Shown piece after piece: positions 1 to 8,099 of a DNA stretch of 64,000 nucleotides (position 1 is the first letter of the stretch; each line of letters begins with the position of its first letter). A model generated the notes under the pieces. It did not search any database. It was given only the letters and a program-made list of their open reading frames with translations, and was not told the DNA's origin. Made by a program: the position numbers and the translations under genes. This DNA is from Alphaproteobacteria bacterium 65-37 (GTDB taxonomy: Bacteria > Pseudomonadota > Alphaproteobacteria > Reyranellales > Reyranellaceae), in NCBI GenBank assembly GCA_001897995.1, contig MKRV01000265.1, forward strand, positions 47,804 through 111,803, written 5' to 3'.

Positions 1-1
1 G

Positions 2-1318
2 GAAACGCGCCACCAGCGTCAGGTCGAGCACAAGGTGAAGGACGCGATGCGCAACGATCGCGCCCGCATCCAGATCGGCCGCATCTCCGCCTTCGGCCTG
101 CTCGAGATGTCCCGCCAGCGGCTGCGGCCCAGCCTGCTCGAGCACTCCACCGAGATCTGCCCGCACTGCGCCGGCACCGGCCGCGTCCGCTCGATCGAAT
201 CCGCCGCCCTGCATGCGCTGCGGGCCATCGAGGAGGAAGGCGTGCGTCGGCGCGCCAGCGAGATCGTGGTCAGCGTGCCGCCGAACGTGGCGCTCTACCT
301 GCTCAATCAGAAGCGCCACACCCTCACCGAAATCGAAAGCCGCTACAGCTTCCACGTCACCGTCGAAGCCGACGACGAGCTCCATGCCGCGGACTGCGAG
401 ATCGAGCGCGTGCGGTCGCGCCGCGACGATCGCGGCGAACAACGCCCGAACCAGGAAACGGCCCGCGCCACTTACGAAGAGGTCTCCGCCGAAGCGGCGC
501 AGGCCGATCAGGACGAAGAAACGGAAAGCCGTGCCGATGGCGAGGACCGCAGCGAAGAGCGCGGCTCCGACGAGGACGGCGGTCGCGGCCGCCGTCGGCG
601 CCGGCGGCGGCGGCGTAGCCGTCGCGACGGCGAGGGCGAAGGCGAAGAGACCGACCGGCCACGCCTTGCAGACGGAGAAGGCGCTGTCGAGGAGTCGCGT
701 GGCGAGGCGGCCAATGACAGCGACGACGCCGATGCACCGGAAGGCGACGCCGATCAGGTCGATGCCGATCAGGCCGACGGCGAAAGCAACGGCGAGGCGC
801 ATGCCGATGATCGCGGCGCCGACGATCGGGGTGACGAGCGCGGCGACCGCCGCCGTCGTCGCGGCCGCCGCGGCGGCCGCCGCCGCCGTCGCGAGAACGG
901 CGAAGGCGAGCCGGGCGACTTCCCCGCCCACGAAGAGCAGGTCGGGGAGCAGGTCGGGCAACAGGCCACCGAAGGCGACGACGTTCCGCGACAGAACGAA
1001 GCCCCGGCGGAGTTCACGTCGGCCACTGCGCCGCACGAAGAGACCCACTTCGACCACGCGCACTTTGAGCGGCCTCACATCGAACGGGCCCCTATCGATC
1101 ATGCCCCGGTGGAACACACGCCCTACGACCCGGGTCCGCCGGTAAACCTCGAAGCTGCGGAACCGCCGCCGCCGCCGCCTCCTCCGCCCCCGGCGATCGA
1201 GCCGGTCGCCGCCGCCGCCGTCGTTGCGATCGCGCCGCAACCGGAGCCGGCACCGCCAGCGGTACCGTCGATCGAGGCATCGCCGGAGAAGCCCAAGCGT
1301 GGCTGGTGGCGCCGCTGA
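2..1318 (+). CDS. rne: Ribonuclease E, C-terminal part (5' end outside window)
   Basis: The reading frame is open from base 2, so this is the 3' portion of a longer gene. The first residues match the end of the RNase E/G catalytic core (NDRARIQIGRIS, FGLLEMSRQRLRPSL). The CPHC zinc-link that joins the enzyme's dimers is at nt 158-169. The rest is the disordered degradosome scaffold: acidic stretches, two arginine blocks (about nt 583-630 and 838-900) that should bind RNA, a pentapeptide repeat (nt 1046-1135), a ten-proline run (about nt 1163-1192), and the alphaproteobacterial-type end KRGWWRR. RNase E begins mRNA decay and processes rRNA and tRNA precursors at the inner membrane. The identification rests on the catalytic fragment and the C-terminal motif. 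Confidence 0.95.
   Translation, partial: ETRHQRQVEHKVKDAMRNDRARIQIGRISAFGLLEMSRQRLRPSLLEHSTEICPHCAGTGRVRSIESAALHALRAIEEEGVRRRASEIVVSVPPNVALYLLNQKRHTLTEIESRYSFHVTVEADDELHAADCEIERVRSRRDDRGEQRPNQETARATYEEVSAEAAQADQDEETESRADGEDRSEERGSDEDGGRGRRRRRRRRRSRRDGEGEGEETDRPRLADGEGAVEESRGEAANDSDDADAPEGDADQVDADQADGESNGEAHADDRGADDRGDERGDRRRRRGRRGGRRRRRENGEGEPGDFPAHEEQVGEQVGQQATEGDDVPRQNEAPAEFTSATAPHEETHFDHAHFERPHIERAPIDHAPVEHTPYDPGPPVNLEAAEPPPPPPPPPPAIEPVAAAAVVAIAPQPEPAPPAVPSIEASPEKPKRGWWRR
1046..1135 (+). repeat. Six-copy pentapeptide repeat within rne
   Basis: Six consecutive 15-nt units encode HFDHA, HFERP, HIERA, PIDHA, PVEHT and PYDPG. The pattern is [H/P]-[F/I/V/Y]-[D/E]-[H/R/P]-x. The DNA units differ at silent positions, so the repeat is kept at the protein level and is not a recent slippage product. 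It lies in the non-catalytic scaffold between the second arginine block and the polyproline run. Confidence 0.75.
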
Positions 1319-1396
1319 AGCGGCGCCATCGACAGAACGCCCGCACTGAGAAACGTCCCGCTGGAGTTGCCGGCATGAGGCGACGACAATCTTCGG

Positions 1397-2362
1397 ATGA
1401 TCGATCGTCGCCGTCTTCTCCTTGCCAGTGTGGCCGCATTGCCGTTCGGCAGCGCGGCGAAGGCCGATAATTTTCCCAGCGGACCATTCCGGATCCTCGT
1501 GCCTTTCGGCCCAGGGTCGGCAACCGACCAGAGCGCACGCAACATCGCCGAGGGGCTCAATCGTACGTTCGGTGTAGCCGCCGTCGTCGAAAACAAGCCC
1601 GGCGCCAACGGCGCGATCGCCGCCGAGGTTGCAGCGAAGGCCAAACCCGACGGGCAGACGATTTTCGTCTGCTCCAACACCGCGGCGGCTTCCAACGTCG
1701 CGATGATGAAGTCCCTGCCCTACGATCCGCTGAAGGATTTCGAGGCCGTCACTTTGATTGGCCGCGCACCCGTCTTCATGATCGTGAACGATAAGGTCGA
1801 GGCCCGTACTGCGGCGGAGTTCGTGGCGCTTTGCAAGCGCCAACCGGGCAAGATCAATTTCGGCTCGGGAAGCGCCTCGACACGCATCTCCGGTGAGCTC
1901 CTGAAGGCTAAGGCCGGCATCGACATGATGCACGTCCCGTACAAGAGCACACCCGCTGCGCTGCAGGACCTGATGGCTGGGCATGTGCAGATGTGTTTCG
2001 CCGATCCGGTGACCAGCCTGCCGCAGGTCAAGGCCGGCACTGTCCGCTGTCTCGGCGTCGGCAGCCGTGGACGCTACAAGCTCACCCCCGACATCCCGAC
2101 CTTGATCGAACAAGGCATCCCGGATTTCGAGTTGATGACCTGGACCGGCGTGTTGCTCCCCCGAGGTGTGCCGGCGCCCGTCCGGGCAAAGCTGCGCGAC
2201 GCCGTGCTCAAGACCATCACGGATCCGGTCTATGTCGAACGCCAGGCGCAGGGCGGCTCGGAAATCTCCCCGTCGAGCCCCGAGGAGATGCAGCAGATCA
2301 TGGTGGCCGAGATCGCGCTCTATCGGGAGATGATGCGGATTGCGGGGATCGAGCCGGAGTAG
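1397..2362 (+). CDS. Tripartite tricarboxylate transporter (Bug/TctC family) substrate-binding protein
   Basis: A 321-residue secreted protein. It has an N-terminal signal (MIDRRRLLLASVAALPFGSAAKA) and then the family's opening strand (FRILVPFGPGSATDQSAR), a VENKPGANG motif, and a C-terminal lobe with the conserved pattern around PDIPTLIEQGIPDFEL. Bug proteins are periplasmic receptors that bind carboxylates or other small acids, usually for TctAB permeases. No tctA or tctB lies nearby, which is common because alpha- and betaproteobacteria carry many orphan Bug genes. The ligand cannot be told from sequence. The gene stands alone between rne and the sensor kinase. Confidence 0.9.
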   Translation: MIDRRRLLLASVAALPFGSAAKADNFPSGPFRILVPFGPGSATDQSARNIAEGLNRTFGVAAVVENKPGANGAIAAEVAAKAKPDGQTIFVCSNTAAASNVAMMKSLPYDPLKDFEAVTLIGRAPVFMIVNDKVEARTAAEFVALCKRQPGKINFGSGSASTRISGELLKAKAGIDMMHVPYKSTPAALQDLMAGHVQMCFADPVTSLPQVKAGTVRCLGVGSRGRYKLTPDIPTLIEQGIPDFELMTWTGVLLPRGVPAPVRAKLRDAVLKTITDPVYVERQAQGGSEISPSSPEEMQQIMVAEIALYREMMRIAGIEPE

Positions 2363-2532
2363 GCCCGGCGCGAAGGCGGTGCAGGAAAGAGCAAGCTGGG
2401 TCGTCCAGTTGAAGCCCGTTGCAAGCCCATACCGCCGGTTGCCGGTGGATTGCCTCTCCCGACAGGGCGTTCGCTCCAGAACGGATCAATCGCCCGCTGG
2501 CGGCGGGTTTTGTACCTGATAGGCAATAGCGC

Positions 2533-5500
2533 ATGACGACCGCTCCTCCGCCGTGCCATGCGTGGCCTGAGGTCGCCCGACTGGCGGCGCTGCGGCAGTA
2601 CGAAATTCTCGATACCCCGGCGGAAGCGACATTCGATGCCCTGGCCCGCCTCGCGGCCGGTATCTGCGGCACACCCATGGCGGCATTTGGCCTGGTGGAT
2701 CGCGAGCGCATTTGGTTCAAGGCAGAGGTCGGTCTCGGCATCACGGAGACGCCGCGCGCGTCCTCGTTCTGCGAGCGGACACTCGACGCTGGCGGGCTCC
2801 TGGTCGTGCGTGACGCCAGCCAGGATCCGTCGCTGCGCGATGATCCCCTGGTCGTCGGCCCCCAGCGCGTGCGGTTCTATGCCGGCATTCCCGTGCGCTG
2901 TGGGGACGGGTTGCCGATCGGTACCCTCTCGGTTTTCGACCATGGCCCGCGCACCCTCGAGCCCTTCCAGGCCGAAGCCTTGGCCGACCTCGCTCGACAG
3001 ATCACCGAGCTGCTGAAGCTTGCGCTGATCCGCCATGGACTTCGCGCAATGCGCGATCCTCCCGCGACGGGCGTGCTGACCGTGGACAGTAACCTCCGTC
3101 TGACCTTCATCAACAGCGGCGCTTCCCACCTACTGGCCGGTATTCGAGATACTCTTGCCGACACGACGCTTGCCGACGGCCTCTGCAAAGCGCTGTCGGG
3201 GGAGACCCTTCATCGCTTCGAAGTCTTCCACGAACCGGGCGACTGCTGGCTCGATGTCGCGGCCGAGCCGTCGGGCGACGGACTTACCGTTCAGATCGCC
3301 GATATCACTGACCGCAAACGCGAGGAATTGCTGCAGCGAACGACCGATCGGGTGCTGCGACTGATAGCACTCGGCGGTGCGCTGAATACGATCCTTCGCG
3401 CCTGTGCCCGATCCATCAGCGACGTCTCGCCTGGCCTGCGCGCCTCGATCCTGCTGGCCTCCGACGACAATGCCCGGCTGACCCTCGCCGCCGCCCCCTA
3501 TCTACCGCTGTCGTTCATATCGGCGCTCGACGGGCTCATCATCGGGCCGGAGTCCGCCTGCTGCGGTGTCGCCGCGCATCGCCGCGAGCTCACAGTCGCG
3601 TCCGATATCGGCACGAGCCCGCTTTGGGCATCTCTGTGCGACGTCGCAGAGCGTCACGGCCTTCGGGCCTGCTGGTCGCTTCCGCTTCGGCGTTCCGATG
3701 GTACCGTGGCGGCGACCTTTGCCGTGTATCGCGGAACGGCCAAGGGCCCCTCGGAAGCGGATCTCTCGCTGCTGGGCCATTTCGCCAAGCTTGCAGCGCT
3801 CGGCATCGAGCATGTTCGGCGGGAGGACGCGCTCCGCGAAAGCGAACGGCGCGCCCTGCAGCTTGCGGAGAATGTCGACGAGATCTTCTGGATCGCCAAC
3901 GTAGCCGACGGCCGCGTCCTCTACGTCAATGCCGCCTACGAAAAGATCACCGGCAGAAAGCGAGAGGATCTCTACCGCGACACGCACGCGTTGCTCGAGG
4001 CCGTGCATCCCGAGGATCGCGGCAAGGTCACGATAACGCCGACGCACTTTGTCGATGGCTCCCATCTCGACGAATACCGCATGCAACGGCCGGACGGCAC
4101 GGTGCGCTGGATCGAGGATCGCAGCTTCCCCGTCCATGACGGCGAGGGTCGCCTCATCAGGGTGGTCGGCGTCGCCAAGGACGTGACGGCTGCCAAGGAG
4201 GCCGAATTCAGGCTACGCGAAAGCGAAGAGCGTTTTCGTATCGTCGCGCAAACGACCACCGACGTCGTCTGGGACTGGAACCTGCGCGACGATACGATCC
4301 GTTGGAACGACGGGTTGAAGCTGCGTTTCGGCCACGAATTCGGGCCGGTGACGACATCGGCGATGTGGAGCGACCACATCCATATCGACGATCGGGAACG
4401 TGTCGTTGCCGGGATCCATGCCGTCATCGACGGCAAGACCAACGACTGGCAGGACGAGTATCGCTTCACGTGCGGCGACGGCTCCTCGGCGACGGTGATC
4501 GACCGCGGACGCGTCATTCGCGACGACGCCGGCCTGCCGCTGCGCATGGTCGGTGCGATGATCGACATCACCCAGCAGCGGCACCTCGAGGAACAGCTTC
4601 AGCAGTCGCAGCGGCTCGATGCAATCGGCAAGCTGACCGGCGGTGTCGCGCACGATTTCAACAACATCCTGATGATCATTGCCGCCAACGTCGAAGCCAT
4701 GCAGGAAGAGGTCGTCGACCGTGCCGCGGCCGAGCGCCTGGAACGCATCGGCGATGCCGCCCGTCGTGCCGCCGATCTCACCCGGCAGTTGCTCGCTTTC
4801 TCGCGTCGCCAGACGCTACGGCCGCAGATCACCGACCTGAACGAACTGATCTCCGTCACCGGCAGTCTCCTGCATCGCGCGCTCGGCGGCGAGATCGACA
4901 TCGACCTGAGACTGGCCGAGGGATTGGGCCGCACCAGCATCGATCGCAGCCAGTTCGAGACCGCGCTGGTCAATCTCTGCATCAATGCCCGTGACGCCAT
5001 GCCGGCCGGCGGACGCCTGGTGATCAAGACCGGCAATGTCACCCTCCCACAAGCAGAAGGCGAGATTGCCGCCGGCGACTATGTGATGCTGAGCGTGATC
5101 GACAGCGGCATCGGCATGGCCGCCGAGGTCGCATCGCGCGCCTTCGACCCCTTCTTCACCACCAAGGATGTCGGCAAAGGCAGTGGCCTCGGCCTCTCGA
5201 TGGTGCACGGCTTCGTCCATCAATCGAAAGGCCATGTCGATATCGAGTCGCAGGTCGGCTGGGGCACGACGGTCCGCATCTACTTCCCGCGTGTCGAGGG
5301 CGAGCCGGACAAGCTCGCAACCCTCGTCCAGGCCGCCCCCCGTGGCCGGGAACGCATCCTTTTGGTCGAAGACAACGAAGAGGTGCGCGAGCACGTCTCG
5401 GCGATGCTCTCCGGCCTTGGCTACGACGTTCTCTGTGCCTCAGGCGGCCAGGAAGCCCTGGAGCTGCTGGACCGTGCGGGCGAGATCGACCTTCTGTTCA

Positions 5501-5784
5501 CCGACGTAATGATGCCGGGCGGCATGAACGGCCGGGAAGTCGCGGTGGCCGCCCGCCGCACGCGGCCCGGTCTCAAGGTGCTGTTCACGTCCGGCTATGC
5601 CGAGGGCGCGTTGCAGCGCGACGGGCGGCTCGAACCGGGCGTGCTGCTGCTGGCCAAGCCGTTCCGCAAACGCGACCTCGCCCAGAAGGTCCGCGAGGCG
5701 CTGGCGACAGCCTCTCCTCAAACAGGCCTCCCCGCGCCAAGCCAGGAACCCGACGGGCGATCGCCGGCTGGCCAACCGGTGTGA
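2533..5784 (+). CDS. Hybrid sensor histidine kinase with GAF/PAS sensors and C-terminal receiver
   Basis: A 1083-residue soluble kinase with no membrane segment. Domains in order: GAF (about 20-165), a short PAS (about 175-265), a second GAF (about 275-430), two further PAS domains (about 435-560 and 565-690), HisKA with the phospho-acceptor His707 in GGVAHDFNN, HATPase with N-box NLCINARDAM, DSGIGM and GSGLGLSMVHG, and a receiver with phospho-acceptor Asp991 in LFTDVMMPGG. The first GAF has the AALRQYEILDTP opening common in phosphorelay kinases. No separate response regulator is adjacent. The gene ends 4 bp before the operator of the ArsR gene, so the two are neighbours but probably separate units. 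The signal is unknown. Confidence 0.93.
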   Translation: MTTAPPPCHAWPEVARLAALRQYEILDTPAEATFDALARLAAGICGTPMAAFGLVDRERIWFKAEVGLGITETPRASSFCERTLDAGGLLVVRDASQDPSLRDDPLVVGPQRVRFYAGIPVRCGDGLPIGTLSVFDHGPRTLEPFQAEALADLARQITELLKLALIRHGLRAMRDPPATGVLTVDSNLRLTFINSGASHLLAGIRDTLADTTLADGLCKALSGETLHRFEVFHEPGDCWLDVAAEPSGDGLTVQIADITDRKREELLQRTTDRVLRLIALGGALNTILRACARSISDVSPGLRASILLASDDNARLTLAAAPYLPLSFISALDGLIIGPESACCGVAAHRRELTVASDIGTSPLWASLCDVAERHGLRACWSLPLRRSDGTVAATFAVYRGTAKGPSEADLSLLGHFAKLAALGIEHVRREDALRESERRALQLAENVDEIFWIANVADGRVLYVNAAYEKITGRKREDLYRDTHALLEAVHPEDRGKVTITPTHFVDGSHLDEYRMQRPDGTVRWIEDRSFPVHDGEGRLIRVVGVAKDVTAAKEAEFRLRESEERFRIVAQTTTDVVWDWNLRDDTIRWNDGLKLRFGHEFGPVTTSAMWSDHIHIDDRERVVAGIHAVIDGKTNDWQDEYRFTCGDGSSATVIDRGRVIRDDAGLPLRMVGAMIDITQQRHLEEQLQQSQRLDAIGKLTGGVAHDFNNILMIIAANVEAMQEEVVDRAAAERLERIGDAARRAADLTRQLLAFSRRQTLRPQITDLNELISVTGSLLHRALGGEIDIDLRLAEGLGRTSIDRSQFETALVNLCINARDAMPAGGRLVIKTGNVTLPQAEGEIAAGDYVMLSVIDSGIGMAAEVASRAFDPFFTTKDVGKGSGLGLSMVHGFVHQSKGHVDIESQVGWGTTVRIYFPRVEGEPDKLATLVQAAPRGRERILLVEDNEEVREHVSAMLSGLGYDVLCASGGQEALELLDRAGEIDLLFTDVMMPGGMNGREVAVAARRTRPGLKVLFTSGYAEGALQRDGRLEPGVLLLAKPFRKRDLAQKVREALATASPQTGLPAPSQEPDGRSPAGQPV

Positions 5785-5788
5785 TAGG

Positions 5789-5812
5789 CGTTATATCTTT
5801 ATGAGAATAACG
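5789..5812. promoter_or_regulatory. 24-bp palindromic operator, site A (upstream of arsR)
   Basis: Half-sites CGTTATATC and AGAATAACG are separated by six bases. The site ends 23 bp before the TTG start of the ArsR gene, so autoregulation is expected. It shares sequence and exact 9-6-9 geometry with five other sites in the next 14 kb. Regulator assignment is inferred from proximity. Confidence 0.75.
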
Positions 5813-5835
5813 ATCGGCCGTTCCTCGAGGCGACA

Positions 5836-6117
5836 TTGGATATCGCGACCGCCGCCGGACATTTGCAGGCACTTGGAAACCCAACCCGCCTGAGGATCTA
5901 CGAGATCCTGCTCCGCGCTGGAGAAGACGGCCTGACGGTCGGCCGCGTGCAGTCGATCCTGAAGATAAATGCGTCGACCCTCTCGCATCACCTCAAGACA
6001 TTGATCGCCGTCGGCCTCGTCACGCAGACACGCGATGCCACCAAGCTGATCTGTCGCGTCAACAACGAGGCCATGCAGGGCCTCCTCCATCGTCTGACGC
6101 GGCGGTTGGCCGCCTGA
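5836..6117 (+). CDS. ArsR-family winged-helix transcriptional regulator
   Basis: A 93-residue protein that is one ArsR/SmtB domain. ALGNPTRLRIYEILL is the first helix pair and NASTLSHHLKTLIAVGLV is the recognition helix and its wing junction. It lacks the ELCVCDL metal-site motif of arsenic sensors and has a single cysteine (in ICRVN), so it probably senses something other than arsenite. The TTG start at 5836 is chosen because GAGG lies five bases upstream and no better in-frame start exists. A 24-bp palindrome sits just upstream and is repeated before five other transcription units nearby. This protein is the best candidate for the regulator that binds them. Confidence 0.88.
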   Translation: MDIATAAGHLQALGNPTRLRIYEILLRAGEDGLTVGRVQSILKINASTLSHHLKTLIAVGLVTQTRDATKLICRVNNEAMQGLLHRLTRRLAA

Positions 6118-6130
6118 AGCGGCTCCCGCT

Positions 6131-6544
6131 CTAATTGGCGACGGGAGCGCCCACCGCCGAAGCCCCCGTCAGTGTAAGGATGGTGCGACCCATTTCGGCC
6201 AGCGAGCTGCGCGGCAAGGAAAAGGACAGGATCGCGGCGCCGACCTCGATTGTCAGCACGCCTTGGGTCTCGTTCTCGACGCCCAGCGAGACGCCATGCA
6301 AAGGCAGCGGTTGGGTCTGGAAGGTTTCGCTGAAAGCGGCGAACCGCCCGTTGACCGCCGCTTTGCCGCCCAGCATCAGCAACAGCGTCACGAAATGCTG
6401 CAGGTCGACCGTCGGGAAGGACAGATCTATCGGCCCGTCCCCTTCCGTTTCGACGCGGAGAAGCACGGCACTGCCATCGGCAGTGACGTCGCCCGTGACA
6501 TAGGAAACCTGCCGCAACTCGCGAATCCCGACGGTTTTCGGCAT
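6131..6544 (-). CDS. Small conserved protein of unknown function, paralog 1
   Basis: A 137-residue cytosolic protein that I do not recognise. It shares a layout with the products at 13096-13476 and 13487-13885: an N-terminal strand, an L-x-[FIL]-P-x-x-x-L-x-x-[FL]-[VL] helix segment (here LSFPTVDLQHFVTLLLMLG), a variable middle, and a closing L-[TA]-[IVM]-x-V-G...SF[SA][LM]-P segment (VGAAILSFSLP) followed by a G-R-[TS]-[IL]-L helix. The start is the ATG at 6544, giving MPKTVGIREL; longer frames read through the operator. Operator site B lies 29 bp upstream and is shared with the divergent aldehyde dehydrogenase. Product confirmed only as an ORF with paralogs. Confidence 0.75.
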   Translation of the reverse strand: MPKTVGIRELRQVSYVTGDVTADGSAVLLRVETEGDGPIDLSFPTVDLQHFVTLLLMLGGKAAVNGRFAAFSETFQTQPLPLHGVSLGVENETQGVLTIEVGAAILSFSLPRSSLAEMGRTILTLTGASAVGAPVAN

Positions 6545-6573
6545 CGATGCGCCTCGATCTGCTGGTTTTCCAA

Positions 6574-6597
6574 CGTTATATCCATATATATACAACG
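6574..6597. promoter_or_regulatory. 24-bp palindromic operator, site B (divergent promoter)
   Basis: Half-sites CGTTATATC and TATACAACG with six bases between, extending to a 28-bp AACG...CGTT palindrome. It lies 29 bp before the ATG of the minus-strand small protein (6544) and 36 bp before the ATG of the plus-strand aldehyde dehydrogenase (6634). One bound repressor could therefore control both directions. Confidence 0.78.
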
Positions 6598-6633
6598 TTG
6601 AAGCAGAACCGCACCAGCTTTCCCGGAGGACCC

Positions 6634-8064
6634 ATGGCACACGAAAAACAGTTCTATATCGATGGCAGCTGGGTCGATCCGGTGGCACCGGCCTTTCTCG
6701 ACGTCATAGATCCCTCGACCGAAGAAGCTTACACGCAGATCGCGATCGGCGGTTCCGCCGACGTGGATCGCGCCGTCGCGGCTGCCCGCCGTGCCTTCGC
6801 CTCCTACGCCCGCACCTCGCGCAAGGAGCGGCTGGACCTGCTCCGCGCCGTCCTGGCGGAATACAACAAGCGGCGCAGCGACGTGGGCGACGCGATCTCC
6901 CGCGAGATGGGCGCCCCACTGCAGTTCGCCCGCGACATCCAGGCCGGCCGCGGCACGGCCCATCTCGAACGCATGATCTCGGTCCTCGAAACCTATCCGT
7001 TCGAGGCGGTCGAGGGCACGACCCTGATCGCTCGTGAGCCGATTGGCGTCTGCGGACTGATCACGCCCTGGAACTGGCCGACCAACCAGATCGCCTGCAA
7101 GGTCCTCCCTGCCCTGGCCGCCGGTTGCACCATGGTGCTGAAGCCGTCCGAGGAAGCGCCGATCGACGCCGTCATCTGGACCGAGATCATGCATGCCGCC
7201 GGCGTGCCCAAGGGCGTCTACAACATGATCCAGGGCACCGGTGCGGCGGTCGGCGAGGCCATGTCCTCCCACCCCGACATCGACATGATGTCCTTTACAG
7301 GCTCGACCCGGGCCGGCATCCGCGTGGCGCAGGCCGCCGCGCAGACGGTGAAGCGCGTCGCCCAGGAGCTGGGCGGCAAGTCGGCCAACATCCTGCTGCC
7401 GGACGTCGATTTCCAGACCGCCGTCACCAAGGGCATCAACAGCATGATGGTGAATTCGGGCCAGTCCTGCACCGCGCCCAGCCGCATGTTCGTGCCGCAG
7501 GACCGCCATGAGGAAGTGAAGAAGATCGCCAAGGCGGCGGCCGAGCGGTTCGTGGTCGGTGATCCACGCAATCCGGAGACCAGGCTGGGCCCGGTCGTGA
7601 ACAGCGCGCAGTTCGAGAAGATCCAGAAGCTGATCCAGGCCGGCATCGACGAAGGCGCCGAACTGGTGACGGGCGGTCCCGGTCGCCCTGAGCATCTGAA
7701 CAGAGGCTTCTACGTGCGGCCGACCGTGTTCGCCAACGTCACCAACGACATGACGATCGCCCGCGAGGAGATCTTCGGGCCGGTGATCACGATCCTGCCC
7801 TACAAGAGCGAAGAGGAAGTCATCCGCCTCGCCAACGATACGATCTACGGGCTTGCCGCCTATGTGCAAGGATCGGACCTCGACCGGGCCCGCAAGGTCG
7901 CCTCGCAGATGCGCGCCGGCAACGTCCACCTGAACTATCCGCTGGGCGACACCGCCGCGCCGTTCGGCGGCTACAAGCAGTCGGGCAACGGCCGCGAATA
8001 CGGCAAGTGGGGTCTCGAGGAGTTCCTCGAGACCAAGGCTGTGATCGGCTATCAGGCCGCCTGA
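6634..8064 (+). CDS. NAD(P)+-dependent aldehyde dehydrogenase (first of three)
   Basis: A 476-residue member of the ALDH superfamily, oxidising an aldehyde to its acid in the cytosol. Visible motifs are PWNWPTNQIACKVLPALAAGCT (cofactor pocket), the general base Glu245 in QELGGK, and the nucleophile Cys279 in NSGQSC. The C-terminal EEIFGPV and PFGGYKQSGNGRE are also present. The ATG at 6634 is preferred to the upstream in-frame ATG because GGAGGA lies four bases before it and the longer frame crosses operator B. This enzyme resembles the ALDHs often labelled betaine- or gamma-aminobutyraldehyde-like, but the substrate is not readable. It is only distantly similar to the other two ALDHs in this block. 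Confidence 0.93.
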   Translation: MAHEKQFYIDGSWVDPVAPAFLDVIDPSTEEAYTQIAIGGSADVDRAVAAARRAFASYARTSRKERLDLLRAVLAEYNKRRSDVGDAISREMGAPLQFARDIQAGRGTAHLERMISVLETYPFEAVEGTTLIAREPIGVCGLITPWNWPTNQIACKVLPALAAGCTMVLKPSEEAPIDAVIWTEIMHAAGVPKGVYNMIQGTGAAVGEAMSSHPDIDMMSFTGSTRAGIRVAQAAAQTVKRVAQELGGKSANILLPDVDFQTAVTKGINSMMVNSGQSCTAPSRMFVPQDRHEEVKKIAKAAAERFVVGDPRNPETRLGPVVNSAQFEKIQKLIQAGIDEGAELVTGGPGRPEHLNRGFYVRPTVFANVTNDMTIAREEIFGPVITILPYKSEEEVIRLANDTIYGLAAYVQGSDLDRARKVASQMRAGNVHLNYPLGDTAAPFGGYKQSGNGREYGKWGLEEFLETKAVIGYQAA

Positions 8065-8099
8065 CGGTCTCGCCGCATCGACGACTGGCTGGCTCGGTC

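Noticed and set aside
583-900. CGC/CGT-rich repeats in rne as a DNA repeat element
   Set aside because: They are arginine codon runs inside a known RNA-binding scaffold and do not form a regular DNA unit.
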